A stretch of DNA of 64,000 nucleotides from Bdellovibrionia bacterium (GCA_030424715.1 JAUHWH010000007.1:1-64000), one strand, 5' to 3'. Positions 37,286-45,903 are shown, numbered from the stretch's first letter. Notes: generated by a model from the sequence alone, not told the origin. Numbers and translations: made by a program.

Positions 37286-37801
37286 TCATTTGACCATGAA
37301 ATCCGGGTTGAGCGGGTAGTAGAAGTCCGCTGCTTCTTTGAGCTCTGGCGAGGTCGCCTCAGGCCATGACCAAATCTCCACTCGACAGCCTCGCGAGCGC
37401 AAGTACCAAACCAGGGGCAGAAAATCCTTGTCTCCACCCAGAATGATCACAACGTCAAGCTTGTCAGCCATGGTGACCGCATCGATAACCATAAAGCTAT
37501 CGGCGTTTTTTTGCGGACGTTTGATCTCTCCACCAAGGCTCCACCAGAATTTTTGAAAATCGGCAGAGATCTCTTTGTACTCGGGCTTGTAGTAGAGAAT
37601 GCGGGTGATTTCGCGATCGCCCACCTTTTCGAGGATCTTTTTATAGTCAGTGCGTCCCTCGTGGTGCTTGAGGCCCGAGAGTTCAATGTTTTCAGCATCA
37701 ATGAAAATTCCAACCGTCTGAAACAACAGATGTTTGTGCTGTTCCGACTCATGGACGCGCTTTCTTGATGAAGATGAAGATGAATTTCGCTTTTTAGCCA
37801 C
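37286..37801 (-). CDS. NYN/PIN-like domain protein (predicted ribonuclease)
   Basis: 171 residues. The NYN (LabA-like) fold is indicated by VGIFIDAENIEL with a conserved Asp, ADSFMVIDAVTMADKLDVV and IILGGDKDFLPLVWYLRSRG, whose acidic residues would bind metal. These proteins are predicted RNases, cytoplasmic. The N-terminus is a Ser/Lys/Arg-rich tail. GTG 37801 was chosen because GAGG lies 5 bases before it; GTG 37805-37807 is the alternative. A 7-bp hairpin (37264-37280) without T-run follows the stop. Confidence 0.85.
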   Translation of the reverse strand: MAKKRNSSSSSSRKRVHESEQHKHLLFQTVGIFIDAENIELSGLKHHEGRTDYKKILEKVGDREITRILYYKPEYKEISADFQKFWWSLGGEIKRPQKNADSFMVIDAVTMADKLDVVIILGGDKDFLPLVWYLRSRGCRVEIWSWPEATSPELKEAADFYYPLNPDFMVK

Positions 37802-37897
37802 AGGCACCTCGCTTTTAGGGCTCTATTGTCATCTCAGGTTTTCTGGAAAACAATGGTTTTTCCTTATATTTCAGTCCCTTGGGAACAGCCTGTCATG

Positions 37898-37916
37898 GAA
37901 AATGATAGTCATTATT
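37898..37916 (+). promoter_or_regulatory. Fur box upstream of fur
   Basis: GAAAATGATAGTCATTATT matches the classical 19-bp Fur consensus GATAATGATAATCATTATC at 16 positions. It ends 45 bases before the fur start codon and 10 bases before a TTGACA (37926-37931), so it is placed for autorepression. Confidence 0.8.
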
Positions 37917-37960
37917 ATTAAAGGTTTGACATATTGCACCTTCAATTCTATCTGAACGAC

Positions 37961-38452
37961 ATGGAACTTAATAATCACTCATTTCTCCCAGTTAGCGAGA
38001 ATCAGCCCCATCTCCCTAAGAATGACCAATATAAGGGCGTGCCCCACAAAAAAATCATTAGAGAGCTAGGCCTGAAGGTCACCCAGCAGCGTATCCAAAT
38101 TTTAGAAGTGGTACGATCCGGCCCCTCTCACTTTACCGCACAAGAGGTTTTCGAAATCGTCAGTGAGTCCAATCCTGACATCGGTTTCGCCACGGTCTAT
38201 CGCTTTTTAAAAAAGCTCTCGGAGCAGTCGTTTGTAACAGAAGTCAGAATGGGTGGAATGCCGGCTCGCTACGAATGGGCAGCCAAAGATCATCACGATC
38301 ATTTGACATGCTCCCGCTGCGGCAAGATTGTCGAATTCGAAAATCAGAAGATCGAAGACCTGCAAGAAAAGATCGCGCTACGCCACGGTTTTAAACTGAC
38401 CCATCACATCCTTGAGCTTTACGGCGTTTGCGGAGAATGTCAGAGAGCCTAG
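37961..38452 (+). CDS. fur: Ferric uptake regulator (Fur family)
   Basis: 163 residues. The N-terminal winged helix is LKVTQQRIQILEVV ... FATVYRFLKKL. The dimer/metal domain has DHHDHLTC, two CxxC pairs (CSRC and CGEC) for the structural zinc, and further His/Glu ligands. The 30 or so residues before the first helix are longer than usual. ATG 37961 was preferred to a TTG at 37934. There is no clear ribosome site; TTGACA at 37926 with a weak -10 would put the transcript start near the ATG, so a leaderless message is possible. A Fur box just upstream supports iron-type Fur rather than PerR or Zur. Confidence 0.9.
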   Translation: MELNNHSFLPVSENQPHLPKNDQYKGVPHKKIIRELGLKVTQQRIQILEVVRSGPSHFTAQEVFEIVSESNPDIGFATVYRFLKKLSEQSFVTEVRMGGMPARYEWAAKDHHDHLTCSRCGKIVEFENQKIEDLQEKIALRHGFKLTHHILELYGVCGECQRA

Positions 38453-40011
38453 AAATCGAAGACCTCCTCTTCGTCAATAAACCCTCAGGAATCCCGACCC
38501 ATCGCCCCCATCCAGACCGGCAAGGTTTTGTGGAGTGGTGGCAGCGGAAGCAATCTGCAGAGTTAAAAATCTGTCAGCGTTTAGATAAAGAAACTTCGGG
38601 TGCCATGATGTTTGCCAAGTCCAAACAGGCCGCCACTGTGCTCACGAATATGTTTGCCGAACGTAAGGTCGAAAAAGAATACCTTTTTATCAGCACCGAA
38701 AAGTCGAAGTTAGAAGAGTGGTGGGTGATCGAAAAGAAAGCCGAGGGTGCCCTCGTGAAAGAACACCCCGGGCCTAAGGAGGGAGAGGGGGCTGAGTCAT
38801 TGACCCGGATCGTTCGTGTCTCCAGTCATGACTCTCTTTACTTATACAAGGCTTTTCCTAAGACTGGCAAAACCCACCAGATCCGAAAACACGCGACCCA
38901 GTCGGGAATTCCCATTTTAGGTGACGATGAGTACGGAGGCTCCACTTTCCCGCGCCTTATGCTCCATTGCCGGCGACTGGAATTGCCTTGGCAGGGAGAG
39001 ACCCTTTGTTGGGAGGTGCCCCCCTCCCGTTTGTTTGAAAATATCCATGAATGTCTCGATCTTCAATGGAGTCGCTGGGTGTTGGCTTACGAAAGGCGGC
39101 AGATCCTATTCCCTGAGAAATTAAACAGCCAGCAAGCTTTGCGTGTCTTTCATGAAGAGACCGGAGACTTACGTGGGGAGCAAGTGGGTGAAAAGATGAT
39201 TTTGGGTTGGTGGAGCAAGCAGCGCCCCACCGAGGCGGAGCGACAAAAAATTAAAAAATTAATGGACACTTTTGATATCAGGCAATGGGTTTTTCAGTGG
39301 CGCCCAGGGGCTCAGGACCCAGATTCCACAACTCTTCTTTTGAACAGTGCCGACTTCGTTACAGAGGATTGGCACTTTTGGGAAAATGAGGTGCAATACC
39401 TTGGGAGCTTAGACCGGGGGCAAAACTTTGGACTGTTTTTGGACCAAAGAGACCGGCGAAAGTGGGTGAAGGATCATGGACAGGGTAAAAAAGTTCTGAA
39501 CTTATTTGCCTTCACATGTGGTTTCAGTTTGAACGCCGCCCTTGGGGGAGCTGATCAGGTCGTCTCGGTGGACCTCTATAGAAAATATCTCGATTGGGGC
39601 AAAGAGAACTTTCAGATCAACGGTATCGACCCCAATCAGTCACAGTACGAGTGGCGGGCGATGGACTCCTTAGAATACCTAGAATACGCCCTTCGTAAAA
39701 AACGGCGCTTTGATATTATCATCTGTGATCCGCCTTCGTTTTCTCGCCATAAAAAGTCGAAGAAGAAATTCAGTGTCGAGAAAGATTATAAGAGACTCCT
39801 CGACCTTTGCGAAGGCTGCTTAGCGCCGGGTGGAACCCTTTTGTTTTCCACCAACTTTGAGAAGTGGTCGTGGGATCAATGGCAAAAGGCTCTCGCTGAG
39901 TGGGGAGGAGGTTCTTCGCTGCACTCATTGCAAACCAGTCCGTCCCAATGGGACTATGAGTGGCAGGCCAGTGGTGCCAACCTGAAGGCCTTTTTTTTGA
40001 AGAATGCTTGA
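38437..40011 (+). CDS. Fusion of RluA-type pseudouridine synthase and RlmI/RlmK-like rRNA methyltransferase
   Basis: 524 residues in two enzymatic halves. Residues about 5-215 are an RluA-family pseudouridine synthase: LLFVNKPSGIPTHRP, the catalytic Asp in CQRLDKETSG, and KTGKTHQIRKHA. Residues about 290-524 resemble class I 23S rRNA methyltransferases of the RlmI/RlmK type: LDRGQNFGLFLDQRDRR, VLNLFAFTCGFSLNAA (SAM binding), and the catalytic-region DPPSFSRHKKSKKKFSVE. The frame is continuous, with no sign of a frameshift. It overlaps the fur 3' end by 16 bases. Probably modifies rRNA at two sites; targets unknown. Start ATG 38437, with TTG 38428 possible. Confidence 0.88.
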   Translation: MSESLEIEDLLFVNKPSGIPTHRPHPDRQGFVEWWQRKQSAELKICQRLDKETSGAMMFAKSKQAATVLTNMFAERKVEKEYLFISTEKSKLEEWWVIEKKAEGALVKEHPGPKEGEGAESLTRIVRVSSHDSLYLYKAFPKTGKTHQIRKHATQSGIPILGDDEYGGSTFPRLMLHCRRLELPWQGETLCWEVPPSRLFENIHECLDLQWSRWVLAYERRQILFPEKLNSQQALRVFHEETGDLRGEQVGEKMILGWWSKQRPTEAERQKIKKLMDTFDIRQWVFQWRPGAQDPDSTTLLLNSADFVTEDWHFWENEVQYLGSLDRGQNFGLFLDQRDRRKWVKDHGQGKKVLNLFAFTCGFSLNAALGGADQVVSVDLYRKYLDWGKENFQINGIDPNQSQYEWRAMDSLEYLEYALRKKRRFDIIICDPPSFSRHKKSKKKFSVEKDYKRLLDLCEGCLAPGGTLLFSTNFEKWSWDQWQKALAEWGGGSSLHSLQTSPSQWDYEWQASGANLKAFFLKNA

Positions 40012-40019
40012 GATTCGCC

Positions 40020-40613
40020 ATGGTGCGCAGTATAAGAGGGGTCATGGCTCAACGTTTTCGTCCCTGGATTGGTTTTTTTTGCACTCTCATGCTCCTGGCC
40101 TCGTGCCAGTCAGTGGATCTTTCCTCACCTAAGTTTGCCTGTACGCAGTTGGACTGGTTTGAGCTGGGGCGGTCCGATGGTCTCCAGGGGGTCGATTCAA
40201 TGGCCTATCAAGAGAAACAGAAGAGTTGCCAAGGCTTCTCCGAAACCCAGCATGAGATGTACGTTAATGGTTGGTACTCGGGCGTGAATGAGTTCTGCAC
40301 CTCCACCCAAGGTTTTGCCTTCGGCAGGAGCGGTCAAACCTATCTTGATATCTGTCCCGCCACCAAAGAGACTTCTTTTTTATCTGGCTACGAAAAGGGG
40401 AAGCGAGTGTTTCTCTATGAAAAAGACAACCAGAAAATCTCAGAGGAGTTACAACAAGTCTCAGAAGCGGTGGCCAAGACACAAGAGCCAGGGGCCTCCG
40501 ATCTGATCAAAAAGATGACCGATCTGGAGACCCGCTTGGAGCTCAATAAAGCTCTCATTGCAGAAATTCAAGACCAGGTTGACGTCAATGGTTCCCAATC
40601 GGCAACCTTTTAA
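40020..40613 (+). CDS. Lipoprotein with DUF2799-like domain
   Basis: 197 residues with a lipoprotein signal ending LMLLASC. The Cys/Gly/Tyr pattern (DWFELGRSDGLQG ... YVNGWYSGVNEFC ... GFAFGRSGQTYLDIC ... FLSGYEKGKR) matches the DUF2799 type known from proteobacterial lipoproteins of unknown function. The C-terminus (about 140-190) is a helical coiled-coil-like segment. Start ATG 40020 or the in-frame ATG 40044, which gives a shorter signal peptide; the evidence does not decide. crcB follows after 13 bases. Confidence 0.78.
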   Translation: MVRSIRGVMAQRFRPWIGFFCTLMLLASCQSVDLSSPKFACTQLDWFELGRSDGLQGVDSMAYQEKQKSCQGFSETQHEMYVNGWYSGVNEFCTSTQGFAFGRSGQTYLDICPATKETSFLSGYEKGKRVFLYEKDNQKISEELQQVSEAVAKTQEPGASDLIKKMTDLETRLELNKALIAEIQDQVDVNGSQSATF

Positions 40614-40626
40614 GTAAACTCCTTTT

Positions 40627-40989
40627 ATGATTCTTTCTATTGTTATATTTGCTTTTGCGGCAGCCATTGGTGCCTTCGTTCGGTTTCAACTCGGCCAATG
40701 GTTGACGGTTCCCTGGGGCACTCTCCTTGTTAATGTTTTGGGGAGTTTACTCATCGGTTTTCTCGCCGTTTATTTGGGGCGCCACTCGCCACAGACTCGG
40801 GTTTTTGTTCTTGTGGCCTTCTTGGGGTCTTTGACAACCTTTTCCACCTATTCCTTAGAGTTGGTGCAAATGTTTGAGCAGGGCGCCTTGGCAAAGGCGC
40901 TGCTGTACACGCTCTCCACCCATTTGTTGGCCTGCGGAAGCTGTTTTATGGGGTGGCGACTGGCTCAAACTTTAGTGATCAACAGCTGA
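40627..40989 (+). CDS. crcB: Fluoride channel CrcB/FluC
   Basis: 120 residues, four transmembrane helices, dual-topology dimer exporting fluoride. Family motifs: AIGAFVRFQL, PWGTLLVNVLGS and the pore-lining GSLTTFSTYSLE. The 13-base gap after the lipoprotein gene leaves no space for a fluoride riboswitch, so it is co-transcribed with the preceding gene. No Shine-Dalgarno sequence is evident before ATG 40627. Confidence 0.95.
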   Translation: MILSIVIFAFAAAIGAFVRFQLGQWLTVPWGTLLVNVLGSLLIGFLAVYLGRHSPQTRVFVLVAFLGSLTTFSTYSLELVQMFEQGALAKALLYTLSTHLLACGSCFMGWRLAQTLVINS

Positions 40990-41044
40990 ACGTTCCTGCC
41001 TTTTTTACATGGTTTTACGCAAAGTTGTTCTTTTTTTAGCTCCG

Positions 41045-41075
41045 GTGACAAAAAACGGCGTTTCTGTGGTATAAC
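41045..41075 (+). promoter_or_regulatory. Possible promoter of the 146-residue gene
   Basis: GTGACA (41045-41050) and TATAAC (41070-41075) separated by 19 bases. The -10 is good and the spacing long. The start codon lies 28 bases after the -10. Confidence 0.45.
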
Positions 41076-41102
41076 TTGTCACGAACAAGGAGGATGTGGA
41101 TC

Positions 41103-41543
41103 GTGGAAACTTTGACAGAGACGCCTGTAGGGGCCGTAGAATCACAACAAGAGGCAGCCTTTCAGACTATTGATATGGATGACCTCAATCTCGATAAATT
41201 TGACAACATTTTAGTGCTTGAAGAAGCGGAGTATCCGCAATTCACTTTGGCGAAGAACAAAGCGCGTTTTTTGCGAATGGTCAGCTGGTATCGAGGCAAG
41301 GAAGAATGGATTGAAGTGGCGCCACTCAGCGGTGTTAACAAGTTATTTAAGCGCCAGACAAAAGAGCTCGAGGGCATTCGTGCCAACAAGATGGATTACG
41401 AAATGGAATTGGAGACGGGAACATTAACGCCCAGTCAGCGTTCTTATCGTAAAGATGAATTGAAAATGTGTAAGGTGCACGAAAAAATGGCTGTTCATTT
41501 GATTTCAAAACTACAGGTTAAGATTAAATCCGGTCGCCGTTAA
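41103..41543 (+). CDS. Conserved-looking cytoplasmic protein, unknown function
   Basis: 146 residues, no signal peptide, no recognised domain. The N-terminal 40 residues are acidic; the rest is Lys/Glu-rich and probably helical (NKLFKRQTKELEGIRANKMD and following). The start is decided by a near-perfect AAGGAGG at 41086-41092, 10 bases before GTG 41103; the ATG at 41094 would sit on top of it. A promoter-like sequence precedes and a strong terminator follows, so it is a free-standing, probably well-expressed gene. Confidence 0.78.
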   Translation: METLTETPVGAVESQQEAAFQTIDMDDLNLDKFDNILVLEEAEYPQFTLAKNKARFLRMVSWYRGKEEWIEVAPLSGVNKLFKRQTKELEGIRANKMDYEMELETGTLTPSQRSYRKDELKMCKVHEKMAVHLISKLQVKIKSGRR

Positions 41544-41573
41544 TCACGCGACGGTCGTTATCTGAGCTTCAGA

Positions 41574-41600
41574 ACACACCCCATCGGGTGTGTTTTTTTT
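41574..41600 (+). terminator. Rho-independent terminator
   Basis: ACACACCC (41574-41581) and GGGTGTGT (41586-41593) pair perfectly around CATC, followed by a run of T. Confidence 0.93.
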
Positions 41601-41690
41601 TATTCATTTTGCTTTAAAAACAAAAACCGCTGGACCTAGGGCGGGCCACTGATTGTTATGGGTGTGATCTTCTAGGTAAAATCTCAGGTG

Positions 41691-42374
41691 ATGAAACAAT
41701 CGGACGCGGTACAGTTTTTATATCGAGACTTAAAAGTCACCACCACCCACTTGGCTCTTGATAGTTACGATCAAACCTTCGAAGAGGAGATGCAAGAGTA
41801 TTTCCCCTTCAACCAAACCACCATGGATTGGTTAGGGACTCTTTATAAAAGTGAGAAGTACGGTGCTTTTGATGAAAACAAGCTAAGCCTTTATTTCGAG
41901 AAAGAACATCCCTTTTTGTTTCTGCGAGATATGGCCCATATGAACTGTTGGAATATGGGGTACCACAAAGCGGACCGTCGCGATCACATCACTGGATTGA
42001 TGTTTTCAGGGAACGCCACCTTTGCGCTGGAGGCCACCCTTTGCTTGTGCCGGCCGTCTTTGATTGGTGCCCAGCAGAGTCAGTGGTTTGATTTCAAACA
42101 GGCAATGACAAATTTAGAGACGGCATCGCAGTTAAGTCTTGATGCCCAGGCCTGGAAGGCATGTGCATTGGTGTACTTATATTTTCATCTCAGTGCCGAT
42201 GGTCAGTCCGTGCAACGAGATGAGCTACTGGAGCTTCTCGAGCCCTATATGGAAACCCTCGAGATCGCGATGTACGAAGGGTCAGAATCTCTGCGACAAG
42301 AGTGCGGAAGGGTAACGAGCCTCGTTCGTTACCAAGACAACCAAACATTGATGGATGGAATGGGGTCTTGTTAA
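41691..42374 (+). CDS. Protein of unknown function
   Basis: 227 residues, apparently cytoplasmic: no signal peptide or membrane helix. It contains aromatic-rich helical segments (QEYFPFNQTTMDWLGTLYK) and an NCWNMGYHKADRRDH stretch with several His, Cys and Asp that could bind metal. No family recognised. ATG 41691 or the GTG at 41688 is the start. A 76-residue lipoprotein frame begins inside its last codons, so the two are coupled. Confidence 0.62.
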   Translation: MKQSDAVQFLYRDLKVTTTHLALDSYDQTFEEEMQEYFPFNQTTMDWLGTLYKSEKYGAFDENKLSLYFEKEHPFLFLRDMAHMNCWNMGYHKADRRDHITGLMFSGNATFALEATLCLCRPSLIGAQQSQWFDFKQAMTNLETASQLSLDAQAWKACALVYLYFHLSADGQSVQRDELLELLEPYMETLEIAMYEGSESLRQECGRVTSLVRYQDNQTLMDGMGSC

Positions 42375-42598
42375 AAGTCCTTGGTTTGTTTTTTTTCGTC
42401 ATGGTGGCTTGTTCATCAACATCAAACAAAGAGAGACACTCGATTCGGTGCCAGAGCGTGGTATCGCGTTGTCATGATAAGGCCCGCCAACTTTGCACCG
42501 ATGGCTATCTTGTGACCAACAGGGTGCGTCCGAAGCGGGGACAAAACGGCACAGAGTTCACTCTGAACATCCGGTGCCGTCAGCAAACCATGTTTTAA
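42368..42598 (+). CDS. Small lipoprotein
   Basis: 76 residues from a TTG start at 42368, giving MLKVLGLFFFVMVACSSTS, a textbook lipoprotein signal with lipobox VMVAC. The mature part has four more cysteines (RCQSV, RCHDK, LCTDG, IRCRQ), probably two disulfides. TTG is used because no ATG or GTG in frame gives a signal peptide; GGAATGGGG precedes it. It overlaps the stop of the preceding gene by 7 bases. Family unknown. Confidence 0.62.
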   Translation: MLKVLGLFFFVMVACSSTSNKERHSIRCQSVVSRCHDKARQLCTDGYLVTNRVRPKRGQNGTEFTLNIRCRQQTMF

Positions 42599-42600
42599 TT

Positions 42601-42846
42601 TTATTTTATGTCGACGTGTCCAGCGTGGGAGAAGTGCTTCTCGTTGTTGTGTTTGTAATAGGTGACGTTACCCTCTTCCATCGATTCGTGTCCACAGTTG
42701 GGCCCATGGTTGTGGGTGTGGGGATAAGCCGTTTTGTGTTGATTCAGATCCGAGGCCACCTGTCGTGATTCGTCGTCGGATTCGGATTGTGGTTGATGGG
42801 CGCATGCGAAGCTGAGAGTACATAAAGCAATAAGAACATATTTCAT
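42601..42846 (-). CDS. Small His-rich putative lipoprotein
   Basis: 81 residues. The N-terminus MKYVLIALCTLSFACAHQ is a signal peptide with a plausible lipobox (SFAC). The mature chain is acidic and His-rich, with HTHNHGPNCGHES and HNNEKHFSHAGH, so metal binding is likely (inference). AAGGGG lies 5 bases before the ATG and also forms the 3' arm of the hairpin at 42851-42880, which could hide the ribosome site. It is convergent with the small lipoprotein gene with a 2-base gap. Confidence 0.7.
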   Translation of the reverse strand: MKYVLIALCTLSFACAHQPQSESDDESRQVASDLNQHKTAYPHTHNHGPNCGHESMEEGNVTYYKHNNEKHFSHAGHVDIK

Positions 42847-42850
42847 AAAA

Positions 42851-42880
42851 ACCCCTTTTCCTAATATGGTAAAAAGGGGT
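42851..42880 (-). promoter_or_regulatory. Hairpin overlapping the ribosome site of the His-rich gene
   Basis: ACCCCTTTT (42851-42859) pairs with AAAAGGGGT (42872-42880). Read leftward it follows the M16 protease gene and ends in GGGGTTTTT, so it resembles a terminator, yet its right arm contains the AAAAGGGG ribosome site of the next gene, whose ATG begins 5 bases later. It could act as terminator, attenuator or translational switch. Confidence 0.6.
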
Positions 42881-42930
42881 TGCCGAATTTAAAAGACCTA
42901 ATTCTTAGCATCAAACAAATAAAATCCCTC

Positions 42931-45903
42931 TTATCTTATAGAGAGCACCTTTTTTAAAAAGCCAGCCTCTTTGTTTATTTTTTCTTCGTTGCCGGCCACA
43001 GCCTTGGTGGACTCAGGAACGGCTTTTTTAAGAACTGCGGTGATTTTTTTGAAATCGTCGGCCGTGGTCTCCATAATTTGCTTTTTTATGACGAGATAGT
43101 CTTGCCAAGATTGATCAGTCAAATACAGGTCGGTCATCAGACTGGTTTTTCCATATATCGACTCGTCCTTATAATAGGGTTTGAGGGAACCCAGCATGGC
43201 CGGCTTCAGCTTTTCTGGCGTCCATTTTTCCTTTTCCATAAAAGAAATGGCTTTCGAAAAGATATCAAAGCTTTTACTCAAGTTGGGGTCCCTGTAGGTC
43301 GACATACGAAACAGTCCGTTTTTGGAGAAGGCCGCGCCGCCTCCATAGGCTCCGGCCTGTTCTCGAAGTTGAGGGGTCATATAGTGATTATTCAGGTAGC
43401 GAGCGTACACAAGCATGGAGCCATCGTACTCTAAGCCCTTGTCTTTGTAAGAGGTGGCTTGTGAGACATATTGCACCTCTCCGGGGATCGCATAACCGTC
43501 GTAGTCAGTTTGATCCGTAAAGGCCCAGGTTTGGTCCGCCTTGGCCCCTTCAGGCAGCTGTTCTTTGAGGCTTTGCACATCACTCTTTAAAACGGGGAGT
43601 TGTTTTTTTGGTGCGGTTATCGAAGCTAGGTAGAGTCGGTTCTTGTCGAAAACCTGTGATCGCATGGTTCGCAAGGTTTTAGCGAGGCTTTCGCCCTTAA
43701 ACTTTGTAGATATCATGTAGTGCTCGAAGACCCCTCCTCCGATAGCGTCCGAAAAGGCCCCCTGTTGTGGGTAAAAGCTCTTGGTCGCGGCCCCCATGGA
43801 TAACGAGGGTGCACGGTAAGAGACGCCACTCATCATGTTGGTTTGCATTTCGGCGACGAGGTCGGAGAGACGGCTGCTCGGACCAAACTGCGCATTTTGC
43901 AAGAGTTCGCTGACGAGCTCCATGGCTTTTTCGCGATTGGCATCGATAAAACGGAGGCTCACAATCAGAGTGGGTTTGAATTGCTCGGGATTTTTCGTGG
44001 ACTGATAGCTTGAAAGGCCAAACCCGAGACTGCCTATGTATGTGTCCAGTTGTTTCTCGAGTTCTTTGAACGAGAGGTTTTTGGAGTCTGTCTTTTGAAT
44101 AAAGCTGGTCAAGAAATCCAAATTTTTCAAGTTGTCTTCGCTGACACCCTTTAAGTCAAAATAGAGATTGATATAAGAAATCCCACTGGTGTCCTGTGGA
44201 TACAGTAAGACGTCAGTGCTCCCTAGTTTTTCTTCGCTAAAGGCGATGGCTTTTTCGTCGGCCTTGATGTCTTTAAGGTCGAGAGTTGGGGTTTTGGCCA
44301 AGATGTCGGGACTCTCTTTTTCAGCGACCCACTTTTGGTAGACGTCATCTTGTTTTTTAAATTCAGCAAGAGGTTTGCTCTTTAGAGCGCTCTCAACCTG
44401 TTTGTCCAACCCTGCATTGAATTTTTTTGAAAAATCCGGGTCAGGCGAAAGTGTCACCCAGCGCGTTTTCTTATTGTCGCGAAGGTGTTTTTTGAAAAAG
44501 TCTTTTACGAACTGCTGGTCACTCAATAGAGCCCGGAGCTTTTTGAAGTGAGCCACGAAATCAAGAGCCTCTGCCAGCGGTTGATCCTGGTAAATCCAGT
44601 TGCTCAAGACGATGGATCCAAGTTGCATTCCCTTATGGGAGCCATTGCTGTTTTTTTCCTTAAACGAAAACTCGTATTTATTAAGAATACCGGTGAGCAG
44701 TTCAGGATCGAGTCCGCTTTCGATCACCTTGTCGATTTCTTCGTTCAAGACTTGTTCAATTTTTTTTAGATCACCGGCTTGGGCTCCTTCGAATACAAAG
44801 GCCAACCCATTGTCTTCGCCACCGAAATCAGTCGAGAAGGTGGACTTTGCCAATCCCTCCGAGAGCATGCGAAGCTTTAGCGGAGCGGCGTTTTTCTCTA
44901 TGAAAGCTTGGGACAGAACACTGGCCGCTGATTCTTCAAGGTCGGTTAAAGATTCTCCTAACACAAAGCCGCGGGCGACAAAATCTTTGCTGGGGCCGGC
45001 TTCTCCGGGATAAGTGGACTCCACCACTGGGGTGGGATATTTGAAGTCTTTTTGTAAAGGTATAGCGGGACGCTGATAGTCTTCGGTGCGATTGAACTCC
45101 GCCAAAAACTGTTGATCGATTGTGGCTAGCGCCTTTTCGAAATCAAGGTCACCATAGAGGTACACCACAGAGTTTTGCGGGTGATAGTATTTTTTGTGGG
45201 CCTCTTTGATTTGATCAAAGGTTAGGGTGGCCACTTTTTCGGGTAATCCACCGCTGGAGTAGGCAAAAGGGGTGTCAGGTATCAAGGCGCGGGAGAGTTG
45301 AAACCAGACGGACCTGTAAGGGCTGGAGAAAGCACCCTTCATTTCGCTGAGAACAATACCGTTGATGCCCATCTTTTTTGTTTCGGGGTTGATCTCATAG
45401 CGCCAGCCTTCCCGACGGATGATTCGTTCATCATTCAACACGTTTGGAAAGAACACGGCATCCATGTAGACCGAAAGAAGATTATCAAAGTCTTTGTCCG
45501 ATCGAGTCACGAAGGGGTAAAGAGTGTAAACGGGACCTGTCATGGCATTGATGAAGCTAGCCACTGAAGAATTGGCGAGATGAAAAAAGTTCGACTTCGA
45601 CGGATACAGGCGAGACCCTTCGAGAACCGCGTGTTCAAAAATATGAAACAGTCCTGTGTCATCATAGGGAGGCGTACGGAAGCCAACCATAAAAGATTTT
45701 GCCGGGTCGGAGTTTTTAATCAAGACAACGCTTGCTCCCGATTTTTTATGGGTGAGTTCAACAACCTCGGAGCCTATGGTTTCAACGGTCTCAGCTTTTA
45801 CTAACTTATACCCAGGAAAGTCATTGTCGGTCGTCGCCTTTTTCGTACAGGCGGTCATAACTAGTGCGATGGGGATGATGAGAAGCGAGTAGAGTTTTTT
45901 CAT
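42931..45903 (-). CDS. M16 family zinc metalloprotease, lipoprotein (PreP/M16C-like)
   Basis: 990 residues. A lipoprotein signal (lipobox VMTAC, Cys19) predicts membrane anchoring outside the cytoplasm. The inverted zinc motif HxxEH is HIFEH (His87, Glu90, His91) in the FHIFEHAVLEGS context typical of presequence-protease-like M16C enzymes; a downstream Glu in LSEMKGAFSSP fits the third ligand. Such enzymes have two halves closing around peptides of tens of residues. The start was moved to ATG 45903 (AGGAG 7 bases upstream) from an upstream frame extension. Monocistronic; likely degrades peptides in the periplasm or at the surface. Confidence 0.92.
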   Translation of the reverse strand: MKKLYSLLIIPIALVMTACTKKATTDNDFPGYKLVKAETVETIGSEVVELTHKKSGASVVLIKNSDPAKSFMVGFRTPPYDDTGLFHIFEHAVLEGSRLYPSKSNFFHLANSSVASFINAMTGPVYTLYPFVTRSDKDFDNLLSVYMDAVFFPNVLNDERIIRREGWRYEINPETKKMGINGIVLSEMKGAFSSPYRSVWFQLSRALIPDTPFAYSSGGLPEKVATLTFDQIKEAHKKYYHPQNSVVYLYGDLDFEKALATIDQQFLAEFNRTEDYQRPAIPLQKDFKYPTPVVESTYPGEAGPSKDFVARGFVLGESLTDLEESAASVLSQAFIEKNAAPLKLRMLSEGLAKSTFSTDFGGEDNGLAFVFEGAQAGDLKKIEQVLNEEIDKVIESGLDPELLTGILNKYEFSFKEKNSNGSHKGMQLGSIVLSNWIYQDQPLAEALDFVAHFKKLRALLSDQQFVKDFFKKHLRDNKKTRWVTLSPDPDFSKKFNAGLDKQVESALKSKPLAEFKKQDDVYQKWVAEKESPDILAKTPTLDLKDIKADEKAIAFSEEKLGSTDVLLYPQDTSGISYINLYFDLKGVSEDNLKNLDFLTSFIQKTDSKNLSFKELEKQLDTYIGSLGFGLSSYQSTKNPEQFKPTLIVSLRFIDANREKAMELVSELLQNAQFGPSSRLSDLVAEMQTNMMSGVSYRAPSLSMGAATKSFYPQQGAFSDAIGGGVFEHYMISTKFKGESLAKTLRTMRSQVFDKNRLYLASITAPKKQLPVLKSDVQSLKEQLPEGAKADQTWAFTDQTDYDGYAIPGEVQYVSQATSYKDKGLEYDGSMLVYARYLNNHYMTPQLREQAGAYGGGAAFSKNGLFRMSTYRDPNLSKSFDIFSKAISFMEKEKWTPEKLKPAMLGSLKPYYKDESIYGKTSLMTDLYLTDQSWQDYLVIKKQIMETTADDFKKITAVLKKAVPESTKAVAGNEEKINKEAGFLKKVLSIR

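Noticed and set aside
40614-40626. Fluoride riboswitch before crcB
   Set aside because: Only 13 bases separate crcB from the upstream lipoprotein gene.
41688-41690. GTG 41688 as the start of the 227-residue protein
   Set aside because: The adjacent ATG 41691 is equally placed and the more usual codon; the difference is one residue.
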